The notes beneath the pieces are model-generated. The model did not search any database, had not been told where the DNA came from, and saw nothing but the letters and a program-made list of their open reading frames with translations. From NCBI RefSeq assembly GCF_000485595.1, contig NW_014577113.1, positions 19,963 through 40,295 on the forward strand: a stretch of 20,333 nt of DNA, in the 5' to 3' direction. This document shows positions 9,650 to 18,857 of the stretch, piece by piece. Both the position numbers and the translations under genes were made by a program. Source of the DNA: Priapulus caudatus (Eukaryota > Priapulida > Priapulimorpha > Priapulimorphida > Priapulidae). Position 1 is the stretch's first letter; each line of letters begins with the position of its first letter.

Positions 9650-11192
9650 GCCTCCTAAACAATTAAAATCGGACCCATTCAAAAACCTCTCTTGCTTATA
9701 ACTCATCATCAAATTCTACGTTCATCGCAACTATTTCAGCAGTATAGTTTTTCTCGGCAGCATACGCCTGACTTTGTTGCAAAATATTGATTTTTAGGTG
9801 GATTTTCTGACAATATAATATAGTAATGTTTTACCGATTTTGGCTTGCTGAACACATGCATTCTTAGGAGACATTTTACCTAGCATGCAATTGCAACTGC
9901 CAATCTTATTTGAGATCGTTACGCGGCTTTGCTGGCAGTAAAAATAACGTCTCTAATGTTTCTGTCATGGTTGGCAACCACTCGCTTCACCGAAGCGAAA
10001 ACAAAAGGAAAGTGTGACATAATTTTAAATCTATCTGTTTAAAATTAATATATTACATTAAAGATGAGCGTATGGTGTGAAGTAAAGTCCGATGTTTAAA
10101 TAAACACAGATTTTTCTCATGTGGACGGTTAGCAGATATGAACTTTTAATGGGGCAGTTTTAGTGGTCTGAGAGTCGTGCATTTTTAGGAGTAAAACGTT
10201 CGTGTTGGTAAAATACACTGGCATCTATTACATTAGTCGCCTCACTAGACGTGTTTTTCCGTTGTTTATCGGCCCGCACCAGCGGAGCCCTCTCGAACAT
10301 ATGTGCTGAGTAGCCATCCCCTCTATAACAAGCTTTGAATCGAGTATGATTGGCCACGAGCTTAACAAGCACGTGAACGTGGACGGACATTTTGTCTATA
10401 GGTTTAATTAGGTGGTGTCTCGATATTTATCCTTTGGGCATTTACTCTAGCGTGTAGCCGTCGTACGGACGTGTATGATAGCGCTAGTGGCATATATTAG
10501 GCATGATTACGATCTTCGATAGAGCAATTTCTATGTGAGTCACAAGGGCATCTGTTAGTAAGCTTGTGCGTGATAACGGTGAAGTATATATTTCAGGGAC
10601 TAGCACCGTTGCCGATTTCTCGCCGTACAGGTGATGGCAGTCGCGCGCTCAGATGTGCGAATTAATGATTTGTAACTAATTTCGCCTATAATTGCTGTAT
10701 TAGCTGGATATAGGTGCACGGGTGCCAGTGTATGGCGTGTCGTCCCACTCTGCTTCCACTCCGCCCAGTTATACCTCCCCCGGGGGCATCTGCGTAATGA
10801 TGGGAACCCAGCCGCATGTTGGCAGGCCACGAGCACGTGTAGTCTCGCTGTATAGTCATTTGTATTGATTGGCTGGTGTTCCCCAGAGAATGTATTAAAA
10901 TAAATTTATATTCATTACAAAGAGGCGATCGGGCCCGAATTATTTCATACATTATTTCATTACGAGTGAGGTTATTTCGAGTAATTTATAAGCGACAACC
11001 AAAATAATTAGATCTTTAACCGGTAATTCCGCATCCAGGAGGAAAATTGTTTCGGTATCTCCAGATCTTTTAAACGAGTAGGAATAATGCATACAGTATG
11101 TCGCGAGATGTAAATAAGCTGTTTAATATTTACGTCGTCGTGCATTCTCAGACGCAACGCAAAGTGCATCTGCAACCTTTGTAAACGGAATT

Positions 11193-11198
11193 TTTATT
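11193..11198 (-). terminator. Candidate polyadenylation signal AATAAA
   Basis: TTTATT on the plus strand gives AATAAA on the minus strand, about 170 nt downstream of the stop codon at 11370. It is followed within about 40 nt by a TTTGCGTTGCGTCTG stretch on the minus strand, resembling a GU-rich downstream element. This supports 11370-11906 being a 3'-terminal coding exon, but a hexamer alone is common by chance. Confidence 0.35.
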
Positions 11199-11287
11199 TT
11201 ATCTGTGCAGATCGCTTATAATAGTAGCCTGGTTAAGCAGTGGATATGCTTACCGAAATATCTTCACCCAACATTCGTGTAATATGG

Positions 11288-11346
11288 CTTCTCCGTGGGG
11301 CTTCTCCGTGGGGCTTCTCCGCGGGGTTTCTCCGTGGTGCTTCTCC
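11288..11346. repeat. 13-bp tandem repeat, 4.5 copies
   Basis: Units of CTTCTCCGTGGGG at 11288, 11301, 11314 (GTG to GCG) and 11327 (first base T, end GGTG), then a partial CTTCTCC. They lie just 3' of the candidate minus-strand coding exon, in its presumed 3' UTR. A short CATTCATCCATCCATC run follows. Confidence 0.88.
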
Positions 11347-11369
11347 ATTCATCCATCCATCTCCGTCCA

Positions 11370-11906
11370 TCAGGAGTGCAGCAGGTGCGCAGTGCTACGG
11401 TCGCGGCCGGGATATATATATTGCTCGAGCTCCTCACTCCAGAAGAGCAACATATCCTGTATTGAGCGGTGCCAATGCTCAATATCCCGCCAGTAGTCTT
11501 GCCAGGTGTAGGAGGGGTCACGATGGTCCGAGAAGGAGAAAGGAGAGGGTGAGGGGCGTCGCTGGGGACCAGTGTAGGGGTCGGTCGTGTAGGGGTAGGG
11601 GGGAACATAATGGAAATTGTAGACTGGGGTGAGTATGAGTGACCAAGGGGACGGAGTCGGGGTAGCTGTGGTGTCAGGTGGGCTTGACATGGGGGCAACG
11701 GCGAGGACTGGCCTGCCTGGAGCTGTTGACCTAGCTCTTCGGCGATGGCGGCGGTCCGCTCTCTCGAAGTGTCGCCCCTGCTGGTTCTGACGAGTTGTGT
11801 CGCTCCTAATGGTCGGGCTTGTGTCGGTAGCGGTGTCCAGGTGGATGGTGGGGGTGACGTAGATTGCGTCCACGGTGTTAGCACAAGTGGTGACGAGACG
11901 GAAATG
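11370..11906 (-). CDS. Candidate 3'-terminal exon of a proline-rich protein (unknown family)
   Basis: I do not recognise a family. On the minus strand a good acceptor (TATGAGTTTTAACAG) ends at 11907, and a frame is open from 11906 to a TGA at 11370-11372 (about 178 codons, no internal stop). The first half is Thr/Pro-rich with a basic run (RADRRHRRRARS). The middle is Pro/Tyr-rich (FHYVPPYPYTTDPYTG). The last 45 residues look structured and helix-prone, with four Trp (YTWQDYWRDIEHWHRSIQD, then MLLFWSEELEQYIYP). There is no ATG upstream in the exon, so it would be an internal-to-terminal exon. A second minus-strand frame is open through the same exon and on to 11264; its first half (SRERTAAIAEELGQQLQ) also looks protein-like, so a frameshift or pseudogene is possible. 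An AATAAA lies about 170 nt downstream. Basis: splice signals and composition only. Confidence 0.4.
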   Translation of the reverse strand, partial: HFRLVTTCANTVDAIYVTPTIHLDTATDTSPTIRSDTTRQNQQGRHFERADRRHRRRARSTAPGRPVLAVAPMSSPPDTTATPTPSPWSLILTPVYNFHYVPPYPYTTDPYTGPQRRPSPSPFSFSDHRDPSYTWQDYWRDIEHWHRSIQDMLLFWSEELEQYIYPGRDRSTAHLLHS

Positions 11907-12060
11907 CTGTTAAAACTCATAAACATAGAATTATTTACTGGTCGCGAATATCGCAAACATAAATGCAAAACGGCAACATAATCATGTAGTCAAAAAGAAA
12001 ATAAAGTTGAAGTTATAACGGTTGCATGAAACGGTAATAAAATAAATACACGAAATGGAC

Positions 12061-12112
12061 AAAATCAATACATAAAATCAATACATAAAATCAATACATA
12101 AAATCAATACAT
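12061..12112. repeat. Perfect 13-bp tandem repeat, 4 copies
   Basis: Four identical copies of AAAATCAATACAT. It lies between the two candidate minus-strand exons and so would be intronic if they belong to one gene. Confidence 0.93.
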
Positions 12113-12274
12113 CAAAGCTAATCATCTCACAAATATAAGTATACACCATTGAAATGATGATATACCATTGTAATACGTAGCCTTGTGAGCAAAAATATGA
12201 AACCGAAGCCATGCCGCTATTCGCGGTTGTGCATGTCTATGCGTGAAATGATCAAATCAGCTAGAGCCTACGCA

Positions 12275-12514
12275 TCACTTTGCAACACGCTTAGTGCACG
12301 GAAGTGTTTTCATTTCAATTTGGTCTGGAATCTCCAATGGGTGGTCGAGTGGATGGGTGGGTGGTGTTAGTGGTTGGGTCTCTTGGTGGTGTATAGTTGG
12401 GTATAGTGGGGCAGCTAATGACGGTGCTTCGGCCGTAGATATGTGGGTTGTGATGTTGGTTGAATCATGGTAAGAGTGGGGGTAGCCAATGTACGTGTTG
12501 GGCAGATATTTGGT
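12275..12514 (-). CDS. Candidate upstream proline-rich exon on the minus strand (unknown family)
   Basis: A minus-strand acceptor (GTACCGCCACATTGCAG) ends at 12515. The frame from 12514 to the stop at 12275 reads as a Pro/His/Thr-rich peptide beginning TKYLPNTYIGYPHSYHDS and ending near IPDQIEMKTLPCTKRVAK. No ATG starts it, so it would be internal. If it splices to 11906, possible donors are weak: near 12287 (CGT|GTTGCA, entering the Trp-rich frame in phase) or near 12279 (CAAA|GTGATG, entering the alternative frame). Without a strong donor it could also be a terminal exon of its own, or chance. Composition similar to the 11370-11906 exon suggests the same gene or pseudogene. No family recognised. 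Confidence 0.3.
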   Translation of the reverse strand, partial: TKYLPNTYIGYPHSYHDSTNITTHISTAEAPSLAAPLYPTIHHQETQPLTPPTHPLDHPLEIPDQIEMKTLPCTKRVAK

Positions 12515-12598
12515 CTGCAATGTGGCGGTACACAACAGTAATATATTATTGTTACCCCCCCTCCGACGACTTCCCCTTCATTACAGTGGGGAAACAAC

Positions 12599-12624
12599 AT
12601 ATTATTATTATTATTATTATTATT
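12599..12624. repeat. (ATT)n microsatellite
   Basis: Eight or so ATT units. The following 600 bases (12625-13249) are unique AT-rich DNA with no gene that I can support. Confidence 0.93.
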
Positions 12625-13256
12625 TATCTTTGGGTTCTGTGTGCAGCTAGAAAAATGGCTATAAATTCGACATACGACATTTCAGTTCAATCACATTAGT
12701 ATTCGACATCAAAATGCCAATCACATATCGGATATATCGCATATTGTCTATACACATGAAGAATCTAGGTATAGTGAGACCTTCACGCGGGGTTACACGC
12801 ACAAAGTGTACTTTCGTCCGTTTTTTGTGTTCCGCTAATTTTTCACGGAAGAACTAGCACCGTGTGAAATAGAGACATAGGCACATAAACGTTTTATACA
12901 TGCACAGGAGAACGTGTCACAGGCAGTTTGTCTTATATATTAATATTCAATATATAAAGAGCCACTGCGCGGTGATATATTTTACCAAAACATATGTTCG
13001 TATCATGTTCAACTTGGCTGCATGTATGTCAAGTAGATATGTTTACCAATAGAGTTTTGAACTGCTTGAGTGTAGTATAGTGGTGGAAATTTTCAATGAG
13101 AAATGATCATCACAGTTCTTGGTTGTTTAAATGTACAAAATCTATAAAGCTCATGAGCGGTACTTTCATTTGGCATATACGCCACGTGTGAAAGAGTTCA
13201 AAGTGGTTTCACTCTCGTGACAGGTTTTACTCTCAGTATGCATACATCAGCAGTAT

Positions 13257-13331
13257 CAGGAGCGTATAATGACAAATTGCGTATAATGACAAATTTGCGT
13301 ATAATGACAAATTTGTCATTATACGCTCCTG
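13257..13331. mobile_element. 75-bp palindromic MITE with 7-bp target site duplication
   Basis: Seen: 21-bp perfect terminal inverted repeats (left 13257-13277, starting CAGGAGCGTATAATGACAAA; right 13311-13331, ending TTATACGCTCCTG). They are flanked directly by GCAGTAT at 13250-13256 and 13332-13338. Between the ends the GCGTATAATGACAAATT word is repeated in tandem (13262, 13279, 13297; 17, 18 and 18 bp). The third copy plus the right arm forms a perfect 30-bp palindrome at 13297-13326. TIRs starting CAGG with a 7-8-bp duplication are most like hAT-type elements, which usually duplicate 8 bp. There is no coding capacity. CAGTAT also occurs at 13234, a small caution about the duplication. Confidence 0.82.
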
Positions 13332-13500
13332 GCAGTATGTATATCTAGTAACCAGTTACATCCCTGATACATGCAGGTAATCAGGAACAATATGTTGTTA
13401 GTTTGATAACTTCTAAAAACGGATAACCAATTATTTCGACAATTATACGATGTGTATTCAATATGTTTCCATATACACACAGGAGAGGGTTATAGGCACA

Positions 13501-13512
13501 TGCGCATGCGCG
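13501..13512. promoter_or_regulatory. Perfect NRF1/Ewg-type motif
   Basis: TGCGCATGCGCG matches the YGCGCAYGCGCR consensus bound by NRF1 (Ewg in insects), a site usually found near transcription starts. It lies about 300 bp upstream of the candidate plus-strand exon at 13803-13892. In CpG-rich DNA one match can be coincidental. Confidence 0.3.
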
Positions 13513-13802
13513 CGGCGGTCAGCACAAAACAGATATGTGCCTGCATGGCTTTTCTTCATCTTCACATCGTCATGCCATCTCAGTATCTGCTTCATATTAC
13601 CCCGCTTTCCACTGGCCAAGCCAGAAATCGAATTTGCATAGCTCGTTAACGAATGCATCCACGCCAAGCCCCCCACCCCACCCCCGACGAAGTTAGATGA
13701 ACTCCCTCGCCATGATATGGGCGCAGATACTGAGAACTTGTGAACGTAAGCGTGGAGATATCGATAAGGCCATGTAGTAACATATATTTATCTTGTTTGC
13801 AG

Positions 13803-13892
13803 CTTCCCAAAAGAAGCACATCCCAGGGGGAGCCACCATCGGTGATCATGATAGCATGGAGTTTGACTGGGATTGGGAGAACGACACGAATG
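13803..13892 (+). CDS. Possible 90-bp internal exon (unknown gene)
   Basis: A strong acceptor (TTTATCTTGTTTGCAG, ending 13802) and a good donor (AATG|GTGAGG at 13892/13893) bound 90 bases. One frame reads as an acidic peptide starting SQKKHIPGGATIGDHD and ending SMEFDWDWENDTN, phase 2 in and 1 out. A second frame (starting LPKRSTSQGEPPSV) is also open and the third has a stop. 90 bp would preserve phase if skipped. No domain is recognisable, and I could not find convincing partner exons on either side within the window, so this is a lead, not a gene model. Confidence 0.3.
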
Positions 13893-14324
13893 GTGAGGGG
13901 TCGTTAAGCGTCATAGCGAAGATCATCTAGAATCAAAGTTTAGGGTGGCATTACACGTTTGTATGCGCCATGCAGGAATTGGATAATAGCAGAATAATAG
14001 CAGTTCTGCTCTTATCTAACAAGTGATATACATTCACTGGGGCAATACGTGATGAGAACTTCACCTGTGTCGTAGATTATCCCCACCCTCACGAAAGTAG
14101 CATGTAGGTCTAGTTCAACTCTAGAGATAGTTAGTGCTCATCCTATATAGACCAAACTATACACACCTATAAGTATCATAAAGAGAATAATAACAATTAG
14201 AAAGCAATTGCACATTCCTGATCGTGTAAACTTTAGCGGCAGACTGTTGAAGGACATGATTTTTTATTTGACGCACTCCGCAATAGCTGAGCGAATTTTC
14301 ACAAGAAAGCATCGCTACAGGACA

Positions 14325-14462
14325 GGCACGTGCCGCGTATATATGGCGGCACTTCTCGTTCGAAATCTCAATTGTTTTTCGCGGGAAACGCGAGAGGTCC
14401 TGTGGTGCAGTAGTAATGGCGTCGGTTGTTTCCGCGGTCTGGGACAGCCACGTATGACTTAG
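14325..14462 (+). promoter_or_regulatory. Promoter-like cluster with possible first coding exon
   Basis: Within 65 bp the sequence carries a 10-bp palindrome GGCACGTGCC with an E-box (14325-14334), a TATA-like GTATATATGG, ATGGCGGC at 14343 (YY1/Pho-like) and TTTCGCGGGAAA (14377-14388), whose complement TTTCCCGC is an E2F consensus. The ATG at 14343 opens a 39-codon frame (starting MAALLVRNLNCFSRETREVL), basic and hydrophobic at its start like a mitochondrial targeting sequence, ending with a stop at 14460-14462. No clear donor could be fixed, so whether it is coding is uncertain. The minus strand is also open here (148 codons to 14157) but without an ATG. Confidence 0.3.
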
Positions 14463-14536
14463 CCATGATGGAGGTGGGGAGCTAACGCGCACATTCTCCC
14501 TACTGAACCGAAATACGACTCGATAAATTCTTCTCA

Positions 14537-14555
14537 ATATATATATATATATATA
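14537..14555. repeat. (AT)n microsatellite
   Basis: Nine or so AT units. The flanking 14556-14886 is unique DNA with no supported gene. Confidence 0.92.
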
Positions 14556-14886
14556 CCAGCACAAGGCGAGCGTATATACCAGTGGGGCTGTACCAGCTCG
14601 CAACCAACCTCAAAGTTCTTATCAATAGTCACTCCGCAAAGTTATTGTGATGCGGAGAAGAAATTTATCGTGTTCAGGATGAAGCAAATTACAGAATGGC
14701 CGCTGTCGTTCCGGTCTGAATATATATGCATTTAACTGCTTTTGCTCGCGACGCGTGCGCGTCCCTGTGGAACACTACTGCTTAAAGACGCATTCACTCG
14801 TATTTGTATTGGACAGTTGTAATTGCCCTTGACTCGAGCGGACAAACACAATGTAATATAGCGCGCAAATATCAACTCCGCGCGCG

Positions 14887-15090
14887 CAGAGAGAGAGAGA
14901 GGTAAGAGATAAAGGGGGAGGAGAGCAAAAGAGGGGGGGTGAGAGAGAGAGTGGGAAAATGAGATGGAGAGATAGCTAAGGGCGATATAGAAACGGCAGG
15001 AGATGAAGAGCGAGAGATGAATAAATCAGAGAGAGTGAAAAAGAAAGGGGAAAGAGAGAGAGTGAGAGAGAAGAGAGAACGAGAAAGCGA
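14887..15090. repeat. GA-rich (polypurine) tract
   Basis: About 200 bases of G and A words (GAGAGAG, GGGGGTGAGAG, GAAAAAGAAAGGGG), preceded by CGCGCGCGC. The minus-strand SL-rich frame is a repeat translation. It is followed at about 150 bp distance by CT-rich DNA of opposite composition. Confidence 0.93.
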
Positions 15091-15235
15091 TAAAATACTG
15101 GGTATTAAAATCAACGGAAACGGCTCCAGACTTCAAGCCGCAAGCTCGTCAAGTGAGCCGGAGGGTTTCCGGAGTTATGCGACTACAAAATAAAGCTGTG
15201 CTAAACAACCGCTCCGCAGCATTACAAAAATGTCA

Positions 15236-15247
15236 TTACGTTCATTA

Positions 15248-15296
<49 letters not shown>

Positions 15297-15323
15297 CCTC
15301 TCTGTCTCTCTCTTCTCTCGTCG
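15236..15323. repeat. (CT)n tract, left copy of gap-flanking duplication
   Basis: TTACGTTC, then (CT)n, then a distinctive 33-bp tail at 15291-15323 (TCCTCTCCTCTCTGTCTCTC continuing to CTCGTCG) that ends exactly at the N run. The same order and an identical 33-bp tail recur at 15353-15434. Confidence 0.93.
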
Positions 15324-15333
15324 NNNNNNNNNN
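15324..15333. other. 10-N scaffold gap
   Basis: Ten Ns between two near-identical CT-rich copies. The fixed small size suggests a placeholder gap rather than a measured one. Confidence 0.98.
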
Positions 15334-15352
15334 CTACTATATACTATACTCG

Positions 15353-15358
15353 TTACGT

Positions 15359-15407
<49 letters not shown>

Positions 15408-15432
15408 CCTCTCTGTCTCTCTCTTCTCTCGT

Positions 15433-15434
<2 letters not shown>
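15353..15434. repeat. (CT)n tract, right copy of gap-flanking duplication
   Basis: TTACGTTC, (CT)n and a 33-bp tail at 15402-15434 identical to 15291-15323. The left copy has six extra bases (ATTAGT) before its CT run. It continues directly into (CG)n(TG)n. Confidence 0.93.
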
Positions 15435-15559
<125 letters not shown>

Positions 15560-16016
15560 TCTGCCTGTCTGTCTGTATCTTTGTGTGCGTCTGTGTGTGT
15601 GGGGGGGTGGGATTCTTTGCTTTTTTTGTCTCAATGCTTCCATCAATTTAAGCGCTCCCCCTTGTATGTCGATCTTCGTTAAAGCAACTCCTATTTGCGT
15701 CTTGCGTGCAGATGTCTCCGTCTATCGTCGTCTAATTGTATAATTGCATTCCCAGCCCGGCCATAATTGTGCATTCGCGTTGCCGCGCGTTTCACTGGTT
15801 CATGTGTAATTGTTCTTGAGTCGTATTGTTCTGGGAACAATCATGCATCGTTGCGCATGCGTGTCTCCGAAATCACATCGATAGTACGGCACCTAGTGTA
15901 TCAGCACTGCGACGATTTTCATCGTCTCTATATTGTGGATTGGTATAGCCTAGCGGTGTACATAAGAATTGCAATATAGCGTAGCTCCAATGTCCGCATG
16001 CCCCAATATACCTAAT

Positions 16017-16033
16017 GTATATATATATATATA
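16017..16033. repeat. (TA)n short microsatellite
   Basis: Eight TA units in unique DNA. The surrounding 160-aa minus-strand frame (15950-16432) crosses this repeat as YIYIYT and has no recognisable domain, so it is not called as a gene. Confidence 0.9.
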
Positions 16034-16479
16034 GCGGCGTGATTGAGTTGTAAAGCCGTATCTCTTCATTGGACACTGCAGGATCAACGCTGGTAACATT
16101 AGTAGCAGTAAACAGCATGATGCGGCGATTTCTTGTGCATGCCTACCGAAAGAGAATCCTTCTTGGTCTGAGTCAGGTGCGTTCGTTTCCTTCCCCCCGG
16201 TGTTTTGCGTCTCCTCGGTTAGCCGAAGGTTACGTAGCACGGCGGTGATAAACGGTTGCAGTAATCCGTCGGCAGGGATAATCGCCTTGGTCGGCCGTTG
16301 TCTCTGCGAATCATGTTTCACTTTAGGACGCTGGTATGCGAGAATGCGAGAGCCAGCCCTGACAGTGATAATGGCTTTGTGCATGAAATTACAATGTATG
16401 AATGCTGCAATTTTCATTTCAATCAGGCCCAAATTTAATTACCCGCACGAAATAAAATGGAAAGGGAATTTTTCAAAGC

Positions 16480-16740
16480 AGGCCTTTCAGGGCTGACAGC
16501 TCGCTGTAATGATGATTGTGCGCAATGGGGTAATTTGGGTGATTTCATATTCAGATTGGAGCGCACCAGAGACGGACAGTGTCGGCCGGTGCCGCGTGGC
16601 CCATCACATTGTATTTGCATTTTGGCGCGAACGCGTTTAAACGCATAATGCGCTTTGTCAAAGTGATTATGCAAAGTCGAGTTGCAGTCGTTGGCAGTGG
16701 CGCTCACGTAAGGTTACGGGCGGGGGCGTGTCAGTGCGGG
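16480..16740. promoter_or_regulatory. Unique segment with octamer and GC-box motifs (possible enhancer)
   Basis: Seen: ATTTGCAT at 16613-16620 (reverse complement of the POU octamer ATGCAAAT), an octamer-like ATTATGCAAA at about 16666-16675, and GGGCGGGGGCGTG at 16718-16730 (Sp/KLF-type box). An isolated TGAGTCA (AP-1) lies further upstream at 16169. The sequence is balanced in composition, unlike the surrounding repeats. Regulatory function is inferred from motifs only. Confidence 0.22.
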
Positions 16741-17155
16741 AACCGACAGCGTGTGTCCGGGAGACGCAGGCGCGCGCTCCACTGACCAGCGGTCATCGAG
16801 GTTCCTCTGACGATGCAGGTGATGTCCGGCACCTGCGCTACTCTTTGAGTAGTTACGTCGATGCGATGTACGGAGGTTTGATTCCGTTGTGTGGACGAGT
16901 GCTTGTTATATCGAGTAGCCAGTTCGCCGTACAAAATGGCCTCGTAGTTTTTCTACATAGCCGCAACTTGCCATTTTCATTATCGCGTTAACAGGACACG
17001 CTGTTACACACGTATATCACTAGTCAATATACAAAAACTTATTTCACATAATAGCTAATAATGATGTGGTATGTGTTTAGTCGACATGCACGGGTTCTAT
17101 TTTTGATTGATAAATTTGCCGAGATAATCCCGTGTACCACAAAATAACAGCCATC

Positions 17156-17210
17156 CTCCAATTAAATTTAATTCAACTCAATCCAATTCAATTCAACTAC
17201 ACTTTATTTA
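17156..17210. repeat. AATTCAA low-complexity stretch
   Basis: Loose repetition of AATTCAACT and AATCCAATTC words in an AT-rich region. The rest of 16741-17995 is unique and contains no supported gene. An AAGATGGCGC word at 17812-17821 (YY1/Pho-like, with an ATG) opens only a 34-codon frame with no recognisable features. Confidence 0.55.
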
Positions 17211-17995
17211 CACTTATGGAAATTAGATTTTGAAAAACACTATATTAGTTAAACAAATAATTAATTAAGGGGATAAATGTCAAAAATAATCAAACTAAAT
17301 ATATATAAGTGATGGAAGGCGAAATGACAATTCAGTCTTCTATTCCCCGGTTTCGACATTTTGTCTGCGTAACCTCACATAATTTACACGAATTAATTGA
17401 AATTAATGTATGTACCTTTATGTCGAATAATTAACTTTATGTGTTATCATAGCCGTTAAACGAAACACGTACGAACGGTGGGCCGCGATGGGGATTTATA
17501 TATATTGACAGCGGCGGCCGCCACGGAAACAGTGGCGCTGCGGAGTGACCAGAAAATATTCGCTAATCAGCGCCAACGTCCGCGCTACTTCCTCTTTCTC
17601 TCCCCACCACTTCCTTGAACGGAGCGTGAGGAGGGGGAGTAGACACAGCACGTACGTATTCTTACCTGACCGCTGGCTGCACGGCCGCTGCCTATAGCGA
17701 CGCAGCAGATGTCCTCGCGACAATGCGATTGTCTGCGGGCCTTTGTTTTGGCTCGCTTAATTTTCTTTTACCTTGTACGGCAAACTCGGCGCATAATAGA
17801 CGACGCGGCGAAGATGGCGCTGAGGAACGGCGCATGCTTTTGTTGCACATACGTAATTGACGTAAAAGGCATACTGCCTATTAGGCGTCTATTACTAATC
17901 CCGCCTGATGTAATTTAGGTAAATGCTTCTTTCTCTGGCCTGATAAACTATCTATGAAAAGCGCGCCGAGGCAGGCAGACAGTCGCCGAGAGTCG

Positions 17996-18234
17996 GTGAG
18001 TGAGTGAGTGAGTGAGTGAGTGAGTGAGTGAGTGAGTGAGTGAGTGAGCGAGTGAGTGAGTGAGGAGTGAGTGAGTGAGTGAGTGAGTGAGTGAGTGAGT
18101 GAGTGAGTGATTGAGTGTTTCAGTGAGTGAGTGAGTGTGTGAGTGAGTGAGTGAGTGAGTGAGTGAGTGAGTGAGTGAGTGAGTGAGTGAGTGAGTGAGT
18201 GAGTGAGTGAGTGAGTGAGTGAGTGAGGGAGTGT
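17996..18234. repeat. (GTGA)n tetranucleotide array, about 55-60 units
   Basis: Near-perfect GTGA units with a few substitutions or indels (GAGCGAG near 18048, GAGGAGT near 18063, ATTGAGTGTTTCAGT near 18111-18124, GTGTGAG near 18137). The plus strand reads GTGAGT over and over, matching the 5' splice-site consensus. Minus-strand THSL-type frames are repeat translations, not genes. Confidence 0.97.
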
Positions 18235-18420
18235 CGTGAGGTGAGCTGACCGTGAGCTGAGTAGAGAGGCGTTGAGAAAAGTTTCTTGCGCAACGTACAT
18301 AAATGCGCGGCAGTGGCCGCGCACGACGGCGAAAGTTTGGAAAAGGGCGGAGGAGAAACGAAAACGGATAGCATTACGTGGCCCGCGCACGAGAAAAAAT
18401 ATATATGTAGCCGCATTTCC

Positions 18421-18425
18421 GCGCG

Positions 18426-18465
<40 letters not shown>

Positions 18466-18598
18466 TTCATTCCCTCTCCCTCTCTCTCTCTCCCTGTCTC
18501 TCTCGCTCGCTCTCCCTCTGTTTCCCCCTCCCTCTCTCGCACACGCGTTCTCTCTCCCTCTCTCGCACACGCTTTCTCTCGGACTTTCTCCTTCACGT
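18421..18598. repeat. CT-rich tract with a short tandem duplication
   Basis: It begins with GCGCGCGCGC then (CT)n, then mixed CT/CCCTCT words. A roughly 24-bp unit (CCCTCTCTCGCACACGC then GTTCTCT or TTTCTCT) occurs twice in tandem between about 18530 and 18580. Confidence 0.9.
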
Positions 18599-18754
18599 TT
18601 GTTCTTACACAGGCAGCAGCCTCTCCTATCTGTTTGCAAGAATCCATCCGAAGCGCTGAGCATGCGCTAACATGATTAGAGCGTATAGGCGGAGAAGGCA
18701 TTAAAGCTAAACAAGATCAAGTAAACTAAGCGACGGGCTGAGCAGTTTGGAAAT

Positions 18755-18821
18755 CTCTCCTCTCTCCTCCCTCCTCCCTCCTCCCTCCTCTGTTTCTCTT
18801 TCTCTTTCTTTTCTCTCTCAC

Positions 18822-18857
<36 letters not shown>

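Noticed and set aside
10160-10390. 76-aa minus-strand frame ending near RFTPKNARLSDH, faintly like the end of a THAP zinc finger
   Set aside because: The CxxC and Trp residues expected of a THAP domain are missing and the frame stops right after the suggestive words; likely coincidence.
11288-12112. Link between the two 13-bp tandem repeats (11288-11346 and 12061-12112)
   Set aside because: They share only unit length; the sequences are unrelated.
15950-16432. 160-aa minus-strand frame with a hydrophobic stretch
   Set aside because: It passes through a TA repeat, the hydrophobic run is short and mixed with Cys, and overlapping plus-strand frames are equally open; no family is recognised.
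17881-18663. 260-codon minus-strand frame with THSL repeats
   Set aside because: It is the translation of the GTGA array plus CT tracts.
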